NCBI GenBank assembly: GCA_025929595.1
Contig: JAICQA010000164.1
Span: 1 to 6,261 of the forward strand
Direction of reading: 5' to 3'
Length of the DNA stretch: 6,261 bases
Source of the DNA: Xanthobacteraceae bacterium
GTDB lineage: Bacteria > Pseudomonadota > Alphaproteobacteria > Rhizobiales > Xanthobacteraceae
The notes under the pieces were generated by a model. The model was not told the DNA's origin. It saw nothing but the letters and a program-made list of their open reading frames with translations, and ran no database searches. Positions 1 through 5,452 of the stretch are shown in pieces (position 1 is the first letter of the stretch; each line of letters starts with the position of its first letter). The position numbers and the translations under genes are program-made.

Positions 1-1204
1 AGGCATGGGGATCGTATCCTCGATCGGCAACAACACGCAGGAAGTGCTTGCGAGCCTGCGTGAAGCGAAAAGTGGAATCTCGTTCGCCGACGACTACGCG
101 AAACTCAATTTCCGCTGTCAGGTCCACGGTGCGCCGACGCTCGATCCGAGCGGTACGGTCGATCGCCGCGCCATGCGTTTCCACGGCGGCGGTACGGGCT
201 GGAATCACGTCGCGATGGATCAGGCGATCCGCGACGCGGGGCTCGAGGAAAAAGAAATCAGCCACGAGAAGACCGGCATCATCATGGGCTCGGGCGGACC
301 TTCAACCCGCACCATCGTCGAAGCGGCCGACACGACGCGCGAGAAGGGTCCGAAGCGTGTGGGTCCCTTCGCGGTTCCGAAGGCGATGTCTTCTACGGCG
401 TCGGCGACGCTCGCCACCTGGTTCAAGATCAAGGGCGTGAACTATTCGATTTCGTCGGCCTGCGCGACGTCCAATCACTGCATCGGCAACGCCTACGAGC
501 TTGTGCAGTCCGGCAAGCAGAATGTTATTTTCGCAGGCGGCTGCGAGGAGCTGGACTGGACCCTCTCGGTCCTGTTCGACGCCATGGGCGCCATGTCCAC
601 CGGCTACAACGACAAGCCGGGCAAGGCCTCGCGCGCCTATGACGTAAACCGCGACGGCTTCGTGATCGCGGGCGGCGCCGGCGTGCTTGTGGTCGAAGAA
701 CTCGAACACGCGAAGGCGCGCGGCGCGAAAATCTACGGCGAGATCGCGGGCTACGGCGCGACCTCCGACGGCCACGACATGGTCCAGCCTTCCGGCGAGG
801 GCGCGATCCGCTGCATGAAGATGGCGCTCGACGGCGTCAAGGCCAGGGTCGATTACATCAACCCGCATGCCACCTCGACGCCGATCGGCGACATCAAGGA
901 AATCGAGGCGATCCGCGAGGTCTTCGGCGCCGGCGACAAATGCCCGCCGATCTCCGCCACCAAGTCGCTCACGGGTCATTCGCTCGGCGCGACCGGCGTG
1001 CAGGAGGCGGTTTATTCACTTCTGATGATGAACAACGGATTCATCTGCGAGAGCGCCAACATTGAGGAGCTCGATCCCGCCTTTGCCGACATGCCGATCG
1101 TGCGCGAGCGCAAGGACAACGTGAAGCTCGGCTGCGTGCTTTCGAATTCGTTCGGCTTCGGCGGGACGAACGCGACGCTTGCGTTCAAGCATCTGGACGC
1201 GTGA
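1..1204 (+). CDS. fabB: 3-oxoacyl-[ACP] synthase I (beta-ketoacyl-ACP synthase I), 5'-truncated
   Basis: FabB condenses malonyl-ACP with acyl-ACP in the cytosol. With FabA it normally supports unsaturated fatty-acid synthesis. The frame enters from the window edge: the Met at position 5 is not the start, since it falls in the conserved TG(M/L)GIVSSIGNN segment and a Gly codon precedes it. About eight N-terminal residues are missing compared with E. coli FabB. Counting from that internal Met, the thiolase-fold active site is complete: nucleophile Cys153 (SSACATSN), His288 (NPHATSTP), Lys320 and His325 (KSLTGHSLGATG). The C-terminal glycine-rich GFGGTNATL is also present. The 399 visible residues match the usual length of about 406. 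FabF is less likely, because the VSSIGNN opening and the HATSTPIGD stretch are FabB-like. The gene ends 18 nt before fabI and is probably co-transcribed with it. fabA would be expected upstream, outside the window. Confidence 0.96.
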   Translation, partial: GMGIVSSIGNNTQEVLASLREAKSGISFADDYAKLNFRCQVHGAPTLDPSGTVDRRAMRFHGGGTGWNHVAMDQAIRDAGLEEKEISHEKTGIIMGSGGPSTRTIVEAADTTREKGPKRVGPFAVPKAMSSTASATLATWFKIKGVNYSISSACATSNHCIGNAYELVQSGKQNVIFAGGCEELDWTLSVLFDAMGAMSTGYNDKPGKASRAYDVNRDGFVIAGGAGVLVVEELEHAKARGAKIYGEIAGYGATSDGHDMVQPSGEGAIRCMKMALDGVKARVDYINPHATSTPIGDIKEIEAIREVFGAGDKCPPISATKSLTGHSLGATGVQEAVYSLLMMNNGFICESANIEELDPAFADMPIVRERKDNVKLGCVLSNSFGFGGTNATLAFKHLDA

Positions 1205-1206
1205 AC

Positions 1207-1212
1207 AGGAGG
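1207..1212 (+). promoter_or_regulatory. Ribosome binding site of fabI (AGGAGG)
   Basis: A perfect AGGAGG lies in the short fabB-fabI gap, 10 nt before the ATG at 1223. An alternative in-frame ATG at 1232 would sit 19 nt away, too far, so the site favours 1223 as the start. Confidence 0.75.
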
Positions 1213-1222
1213 CCGGCGTTCC

Positions 1223-2041
1223 ATGAGCGTCATGCGGGGCAAGCGCGGGCTTGTATTCGGCGTCGCCAACAATCATTCAATCGCCTGGGGAATCGCCAAA
1301 AAACTCGCCGATGAAGGGGCGGAGCTCGCCTTCACCTATCAGGGCGAGGCGCTCGGCAAGCGCGTGAAGCCGCTGGCGGAATCGGTCAAGGCCGCGTTTT
1401 GCCTGCCCTGCGACGTGGAAAAACTCGACACCGTCGACGCGGTCTTCGCCGCCGCCAGGGACAAATGGGGCGGCCTCGACTTCATGGTTCACGCCGTCGC
1501 CTTCTCCGACAAGAGCGAGCTGAAAGGGCGCTACGCCGACACGACGCGCGAGAACTTCGCGCGCACCATGCTGATTTCGGCGTTCTCCTTCACCGAGGCT
1601 GCCAGGCGCGCAGCCGCCCTGATGAGCGCGGGTGGTTCGATGGTGACGCTCACCTTCGGGGGCTCCACGCGCGTCATGCCGAATTACAACGTCATGGGCG
1701 TCGCGAAAGCCGCGCTCGAGGCAAGCGTGCGTTATCTCGCCGCCGACTTCGGTCCTGCCGGCATTCGCGTCAACGCGATCTCCGCCGGTCCCGTGCGCAC
1801 GCTCGCGGGCGCGGGAATTTCCGACGCGCGCGCCATGTTCGCATTCCAGAAGCAGCACTCGCCGCTGCGCAAATCCGTAACGATCGAGCAGATTGGCGGC
1901 TCGGCGCTCTATCTTCTTTCCGACTTGTCGGCGGGGGTGACCGGCGAGATCCATTACGTTGACGCGGGATACAACGTCATCTCGATGCCGCATCCCGACG
2001 ATCTGGACTCGGAAGGCAAGGCCTCCAAAGCCGCAGAATAG
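1223..2041 (+). CDS. fabI: Enoyl-[ACP] reductase (NADH), FabI type
   Basis: FabI reduces trans-2-enoyl-ACP with NADH, the last step of each fatty-acid elongation cycle. The 272-residue protein is a full-length short-chain dehydrogenase/reductase. Its FabI-type nucleotide-binding segment is GVANNHSIAWGIAKKLA (residues 13-29). The catalytic stretch PNYNVMGVAK gives Tyr155 and Lys162, equal to E. coli Tyr156 and Lys163. NAISAGPVRTLA follows at 184-195. The position of E. coli Tyr146 is Phe145 here (TLTFGG). Two sites linked to triclosan or diazaborine resistance in E. coli also differ: Gly93 is Ala93 and Phe203 is Ala202. A hydrophilic tail of about 17 residues follows SMPHP. The gene is tightly coupled to fabB. 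Many rhizobia carry a second FabI elsewhere, so this may be one of two. Family assignment is firm; the effect of the substitutions is inferred. Confidence 0.96.
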   Translation: MSVMRGKRGLVFGVANNHSIAWGIAKKLADEGAELAFTYQGEALGKRVKPLAESVKAAFCLPCDVEKLDTVDAVFAAARDKWGGLDFMVHAVAFSDKSELKGRYADTTRENFARTMLISAFSFTEAARRAAALMSAGGSMVTLTFGGSTRVMPNYNVMGVAKAALEASVRYLAADFGPAGIRVNAISAGPVRTLAGAGISDARAMFAFQKQHSPLRKSVTIEQIGGSALYLLSDLSAGVTGEIHYVDAGYNVISMPHPDDLDSEGKASKAAE

Positions 2042-2080
2042 GCGCCGCGGCACACATCGTCGTTTTTCGCTAGAATCGGA

Positions 2081-2100
2081 CCGTTCCCTAACGGGGTTTT
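2081..2100 (+). promoter_or_regulatory. Small hairpin plus TTTT before the first cyclase, overlapping its weak RBS
   Basis: CCGTT (2081-2085) and AACGG (2090-2094) form a perfect 5-bp stem with a CCCT loop, followed by GG and TTTT. It could be a weak intrinsic terminator after fabI. It could also be a translational gate, because its 3' arm overlaps the GGGG (2093-2096) that is the only Shine-Dalgarno-like sequence before the GTG at 2104. The stem is short and the T-run only four bases, so either role is uncertain. Confidence 0.3.
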
Positions 2101-2103
2101 CGC

Positions 2104-3381
2104 GTGACACGCCTGCGCGATCTCATTCATGCCGAACGGCCGGGTGGTTTTCCGCTTCCCGACTGGCTGGCACGCATCGTGTCGGCCGGGATTATCAGCA
2201 CCGATCCCAAGGTCGTCCGGCGGCAGCGCTTCACGGGTATCGTTGCCTTCGCCTGCGCCGCGAACGCCGCCTCGCATCTGGTGATCAACTGGCTCTACGA
2301 GCCGGCAACGCTTGTACCGGTTCACCTTTACAACGCGGTCTTCGCGGTCGCCGCCCTCTTGGTCACGCGCCTGCACCGGTTCGGAGAGACGGCCGCCGCT
2401 TCGGCGCTCGCGATGCTGATCTTCATCGGCACCATGTTCGCGATCTGGATGCTCGGCCGTGACAGCCAGTTGCAGGTCTATTTCACGCTGGCCGGCGTCA
2501 TGCTGTTCATGTTCGGCATGGAGAACCTGCGGCAGTTCCTGGCCTGGTTCGCCGTCGCGTTTATCGCGCTGCTGGTGGCGCTCAATGTCGCGCCGCCTGA
2601 TGGCTTGCTGCTGCCCGAGGGCAGCCAGCTTCGCGAGGTGCTCGCGAGCCACGCCATGGTCAACGCGATCATCATCAACGGGCTGGTCATTCTCTATGCG
2701 TTGACGACCCTGCATCGCACCGAAGCGGAGCTTGAGCGGCAATATGCGCGCTCCTCCGCGCTGATGCAGACGATCCTGCCGCCGCGCATCGCCGACCGGC
2801 TGATCTCGGGCGGTGAGCAGAAGATCGCCGACCGGGTCGATAATCTGAGCGTCCTCTTTGCCGATCTGGTCGGCTTCACCCGCGCCGCCCACGACCTGCC
2901 GCCGGAGCGCGTGATCGACTATCTCGACGATTTCGTGCGCAGTTTTGACGATCTTTGCGCCCTGCATGGGGTCGAGAAGATCAAGTCGGTCGGCGATTGC
3001 TACATGGCCGCGGGCGGTCTTGCGGGCGCGCAGGAAGCGGATGCAATTTCCCTCGGCCGCCTGGCGCTTGCCATGCTCGAAGCGCAGGCGAACCGTCCGC
3101 CGCTCGGCGACACGCGGCTCAAGCTCCGGATCGGAATCCATATCGGCAACGCGACCGCGGGGATCATCGGCGACGTGCGCTTCTCCTATGACGTCTGGGG
3201 CGATGCCGTGAATATGGCGTCCCGCATGGAATCATATGGCGCGCCGGACCGTATCCATGTCAGCGAGGCCTATCGTCTTGCCACCGGCGCGAGCTTCGTG
3301 TTTGAGGAGCGCGGCGAAACCGAAATCCGGGGCATCGGTCAGGCGCGCACGTATTTCCTCGTCGCGCCCCGGCGGCCCTGA
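2104..3381 (+). CDS. Membrane-bound class III adenylate cyclase, six-helix type (copy 1)
   Basis: Predicted to convert ATP to cAMP and pyrophosphate at the inner membrane. The 425-residue protein has four parts. First is a cytosolic N-terminus of about 42 residues ending in DPKVVRRQ. Next come six hydrophobic segments near 43-65, 72-89, 96-117, 123-140, 144-162 and 183-202. A charged linker follows (205-250, with the typical ILPPRIADRL). Last is a class III catalytic domain, about 248-421. The canonical residues are all present: metal Asp254 (FADLVGFT) and Asp298, adenine-selecting Lys294 (KIKSVGD) and Asp363 (YDVWGDAVN), transition-state Asn370 and Arg374. It should therefore be active as a homodimer. 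The layout resembles M. tuberculosis Rv1625c. The GTG start is chosen because the N-terminus then aligns residue for residue with copy 2. The gene lies 62 nt after fabI and 23 nt before copy 2. cGMP synthesis is unlikely given the Lys/Asp pair. The input signal is unknown. Confidence 0.92.
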   Translation: MTRLRDLIHAERPGGFPLPDWLARIVSAGIISTDPKVVRRQRFTGIVAFACAANAASHLVINWLYEPATLVPVHLYNAVFAVAALLVTRLHRFGETAAASALAMLIFIGTMFAIWMLGRDSQLQVYFTLAGVMLFMFGMENLRQFLAWFAVAFIALLVALNVAPPDGLLLPEGSQLREVLASHAMVNAIIINGLVILYALTTLHRTEAELERQYARSSALMQTILPPRIADRLISGGEQKIADRVDNLSVLFADLVGFTRAAHDLPPERVIDYLDDFVRSFDDLCALHGVEKIKSVGDCYMAAGGLAGAQEADAISLGRLALAMLEAQANRPPLGDTRLKLRIGIHIGNATAGIIGDVRFSYDVWGDAVNMASRMESYGAPDRIHVSEAYRLATGASFVFEERGETEIRGIGQARTYFLVAPRRP

Positions 3382-3394
3382 ATCCAGTCCGGCT

Positions 3395-3399
3395 GGGAG
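3395..3399 (+). promoter_or_regulatory. Ribosome binding site of the second cyclase (GGGAG)
   Basis: GGGAG lies 5 nt before the GTG at 3405. Together with the aligned N-terminus of the upstream paralogue it fixes this non-ATG start. It sits in the 23-nt gap between the cyclase genes, which has no room for a separate promoter, so the two are probably one transcript. Confidence 0.6.
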
Positions 3400-3404
3400 C
3401 GTCC

Positions 3405-4670
3405 GTGGCTCATTTGCGCGACCTGATCGGCGTTGAACGTGCCGCCGGATTCCGGCTGCCTCGCTGGCTCGACCGTATCGTTACCGCAGGCATCGTCAGC
3501 AGCGACCCGAAGGTCGTGCGCCGTCAGATGATCGTGAACGTGGCCGCGCTCGCGAGCGCCCTGAACTCCATATCGCGCGTCGTCTCGATGTCGTTCTATG
3601 GCTCGGACGAATTCCTCCTGGCGCAGGGGGTGTCCGCATTGTTTGCGGTCGCCGCTTTGCTCATCCACTGGATGCACCGCTTCGGCGACAATGCCGGTGC
3701 GATCGTGCTCATTCTCGTCTTTGCGGCCAGCGCCTCCGCCGCCACCTACATGTTCGGCCTGCAAGCGCAGGTGCAGGTCTATTTCGTTCTCGCCGGCCTG
3801 ATCTGGTTTGTGATCGGCCTCGAACGCTGGCGGTTTGCGGTGGGCGTGATCGTCGCCTTCGCGGCGATCGTCTTGATGCTGTTCGAAGTGGCGCCGCAGC
3901 AGGGCAGCGCCGTTTCAGAGGCGACCGCGCGCTGGACGGCCGTTCAGTCGATGGTCAACGCCATCACGATCAACTCGGTGATGCTCTTCTACGCGCTGTT
4001 TCTGCTGCAACGCGCCGAACATGATCTCGAACGGCAGACCAAACGCGCCGAAGGGTTGCTGTCGGTCGTCCTGCCGTCCGCGGTCGCCGACCGCCTGCGC
4101 GCCGCGCCCGATCAACCCATCGCCGACCGCATCGATGGCGCGACGATCCTCTTCGCCGATCTGGAAGGCTTTACGTCGGCCGCGCACGCGGAGCCGCCCG
4201 AAGTCGTCGTTGCCTATCTCGACCGTCTGATGCGCAGCTTCGACGACGCCTGCCGGGAATGCGGCGTCGAGAAGATCAAGTCGATCGGCGATGCCTATAT
4301 GGCGGCCGGCGGTTTGCAGGGCGATCTGAAGAGCGGAGCCATCGCCGTCGGCCATTTCGCGCTCGGCATGTTGCGGCACGCGCAGGCATTGCCGCCGCTC
4401 GGCGGGCACAAACTCCGCCTGCGCATTGGCATCCACGCCGGCCCCGCGATTGCGGGCGTGATCGGCGGTACGCGCATTTCCTATGACCTGTGGGGGGATG
4501 CCGTGAACGTGGCCTCGCGCATGGAGTCGCACGGCATTGCCGGCCGCATCCATGTCAGCGACGCATTCCGCCGCGCGGCGGGTGATGCCTTTGAGTTCGA
4601 GGAACGCGGGGAAACGGAAGTTCGCGACCTCGGCCGCGTGCGCACGCACTTCCTGCTGCGGGCGCGCTAG
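3405..4670 (+). CDS. Membrane-bound class III adenylate cyclase, six-helix type (copy 2)
   Basis: Paralogue of the cyclase just upstream, predicted to make cAMP at the inner membrane. The 421 residues comprise a conserved N-terminus (LRDLIxxER, GFxLPxWL, SSDPKVVRRQ), six hydrophobic segments (about 43-65, 71-90, 97-117, 123-139, 143-162, 181-201), a charged linker with VVLPSAVADRL, and a class III domain from about 246. Catalytic residues are complete: metal Asp252 (FADLEGFT) and Asp296, adenine-selecting Lys292 (KIKSIGD) and Asp361 (YDLWGDAVN), Asn368 and Arg372. This copy is therefore not a degenerate partner. Homodimers, or heterodimers with copy 1, are both possible. The membrane helices have diverged more than the rest, which may mean a different signal or only relaxed constraint. 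The gene starts with GTG behind GGGAG. Its TAG stop overlaps the stop of the convergent Crp-like gene. Confidence 0.92.
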   Translation: MAHLRDLIGVERAAGFRLPRWLDRIVTAGIVSSDPKVVRRQMIVNVAALASALNSISRVVSMSFYGSDEFLLAQGVSALFAVAALLIHWMHRFGDNAGAIVLILVFAASASAATYMFGLQAQVQVYFVLAGLIWFVIGLERWRFAVGVIVAFAAIVLMLFEVAPQQGSAVSEATARWTAVQSMVNAITINSVMLFYALFLLQRAEHDLERQTKRAEGLLSVVLPSAVADRLRAAPDQPIADRIDGATILFADLEGFTSAAHAEPPEVVVAYLDRLMRSFDDACRECGVEKIKSIGDAYMAAGGLQGDLKSGAIAVGHFALGMLRHAQALPPLGGHKLRLRIGIHAGPAIAGVIGGTRISYDLWGDAVNVASRMESHGIAGRIHVSDAFRRAAGDAFEFEERGETEVRDLGRVRTHFLLRAR

Positions 4671-5350
4671 AGCTTGGCGGCCTTGTCGAGCGCCGCCTTG
4701 TTCTCGAGGCAATAATAACCCGAGACGCGGCTCAGGAGCTTTTCGCGAATCCATTCGTTCAGGATGCGGCTGACATTCTCGCGCGCGATGCCGGCCATCG
4801 CGGCCACGTCGCTCTGGCTGATCTTCTGGCGGATCAGGATGCGTTTGCCCCCCACGTTCTCTCCGAAGGCGTCGGCCAGATCGATCAATGCGCGCGCGAC
4901 CCGTCCCTTGAGCGGCAGGAAGCTCGCCGCCGCGACCGCCATATTGGTGTCGCGCAGCCGGGCCGCGAGCAAGCTCGTGATGTGCCGATAGATTTCCGGA
5001 TGGCTTTTCGCAACAAGGGAAAATTGCTGACGGCTGACGAATCGCAGTTGCGAATCGCGGATCGCCGTCACCGACGCCGAGCGCGGCAACTCGTCGAGTA
5101 TCGCGAGTTCGCCGACGACCGCGCCACGTCCGAGGATCGCGAGAATGCGCTCGCCACCGGTCGAGGAAATGAAGCTGACCTTGAGCAGTCCTTCTTCGAC
5201 GCGGTAGCAGCCATCGCCGGGGTCGCCCTCGAGAAACAGCACCTTGTCCGCGGCGAGCTGGACGACCCGCGCCTTCTCGAACAGTTCGGTCGAGATCGGC
5301 TCAGGCAGGCCGGACAACAGATGCGAGCCGGCGCGCGCGGAAATGCCCAT
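4667..5350 (-). CDS. Crp/Fnr-family transcriptional regulator, probable cAMP receptor
   Basis: Predicted cytosolic homodimeric DNA-binding regulator of 227 residues. The N-terminal cyclic-nucleotide-binding beta-roll spans about 8-115. Its phosphate-binding cassette is canonical (GELAILDELPRSAS: Gly80, Glu81, Arg90, Ser91). The dimer helix carries Thr135 (RLRDTNMAV), aligning with E. coli CRP Thr127, which contacts adenine. The C-terminal winged helix has its helix-turn-helix near 177-200 (ISQSDVAAMAGIARENVSR). Arg190, Glu191 and Arg195 match CRP Arg180, Glu181 and Arg185. There is no N-terminal cysteine cluster, so it is not an oxygen-sensing FNR. The ATG at 5350 is preferred over an in-frame GTG at 5380, because only the ATG has a Shine-Dalgarno (AGAGGA). 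The gene converges on the cyclases and follows pnp on the same strand, behind the pnp terminator. A recognisable promoter was not found in the short gap. Effector identity is inferred from residues and context. Confidence 0.9.
   Translation of the reverse strand: MGISARAGSHLLSGLPEPISTELFEKARVVQLAADKVLFLEGDPGDGCYRVEEGLLKVSFISSTGGERILAILGRGAVVGELAILDELPRSASVTAIRDSQLRFVSRQQFSLVAKSHPEIYRHITSLLAARLRDTNMAVAAASFLPLKGRVARALIDLADAFGENVGGKRILIRQKISQSDVAAMAGIARENVSRILNEWIREKLLSRVSGYYCLENKAALDKAAKL
4676..4703 (+). terminator. Possible weak terminator for the cyclase genes, inside the crp-like 3' end
   Basis: GGCGGC (4676-4681) and GCCGCC (4692-4697) form a 6-bp stem with a 10-nt loop, starting 6 nt after the copy-2 stop codon and followed by TTGTTC. 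It lies within the coding 3' end of the convergent regulator, whose KAALDKAAKL tail repeats alanine codons. The complementarity may therefore be a by-product of codon choice. The T-run is poor. Confidence 0.22.
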
Positions 5351-5354
5351 TAAA

Positions 5355-5360
5355 TCCTCT
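5355..5360 (-). promoter_or_regulatory. Ribosome binding site of the Crp-like regulator (AGAGGA)
   Basis: On the minus strand AGAGGA is followed by TTTA and then the ATG at 5350, giving slightly short but workable spacing. No comparable site precedes the GTG at 5380, so this site decides the start and shortens the protein from 237 to 227 residues. Confidence 0.65.
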
Positions 5361-5400
5361 GGATTCCCCAAGCGGACCACGCAGGATAAACAGCGCGACG

Positions 5401-5432
5401 GAAAAGAAAAAGAGCGGCCCGAAGGCCGCTCT
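5401..5432 (-). terminator. Intrinsic terminator of pnp
   Basis: On the minus strand a perfect 9-bp stem (AGAGCGGCC with GGCCGCTCT, at 5411-5419 and 5424-5432) closes a TTCG tetraloop. It is followed by the T-rich tract TTTTTCTTTTC. The structure begins 20 nt after the pnp stop. On the plus strand no T-run follows the stem, so it acts in the pnp direction only. A C(UUCG)G loop is exceptionally stable, so termination should be efficient. Confidence 0.9.
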
Positions 5433-5452
5433 GATCGTTGTGGGGAGGCGGA

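Larger units (their letters stand above)
2104..4670 (+). repeat. Tandem gene duplication of a membrane adenylate cyclase
   Basis: The genes at 2104-3381 and 3405-4670 align end to end at protein level with essentially one two-residue gap, between residues 164 and 183. His91-Arg-Phe-Gly sits at the same number in both; the first metal Asp is 254 against 252, and the adenine Asp 363 against 361. The first 41 residues match at 29 positions. By eye the catalytic domains are also clearly closer than the membrane helices. A shared 18-mer lies at 2971-2988 and 4266-4283. The divergence implies an old duplication, not a recent repeat. Confidence 0.88.

Noticed and set aside
302..979. Minus-strand open frame opposite fabB (225 codons)
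   Set aside because: Low-complexity Arg/Ala/Gly-rich product, antisense to a gene with an intact active site; a GC shadow.
2048..2076. Possible sigma-70 promoter before the first cyclase (TAGAAT at 2071-2076)
   Set aside because: The -10-like hexamer is good, but the sequence 17 nt upstream (CGGCAC) does not resemble a -35. The GGCAC there also lacks a properly spaced GC element for sigma-54.
1954..3141. Long minus-strand open frame opposite the fabI end and cyclase copy 1 (395 codons)
   Set aside because: The product is Arg/Asp/Gly-rich with no recognisable domain. It lies antisense to two well-supported genes, and its openness follows from high GC at third codon positions. A second such frame at 1277-2110 opposite fabI is rejected for the same reason.
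3405..4670. Copy 2 as a degenerate, regulatory-only cyclase
   Set aside because: Both metal aspartates, the Lys/Asp adenine pair and the Asn/Arg transition-state pair are all present, so there is no sign of loss of catalysis.
3915..4754. Minus-strand open frame opposite cyclase copy 2 (279 codons)
   Set aside because: It overlaps the convincing cyclase and the 3' end of the Crp-like gene in another frame and has no domain; a shadow of the GC-rich coding sequence.
4982..5353. Plus-strand open frame opposite the Crp-like gene (123 codons)
   Set aside because: Antisense to a gene with clear cNMP-binding and HTH motifs; the product is charged and unrecognisable.
5351..5380. Longer start (GTG at 5380) for the Crp-like regulator
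   Set aside because: No Shine-Dalgarno precedes it, whereas AGAGGA precedes the ATG at 5350. The extra ten residues add no recognisable part of the domain.
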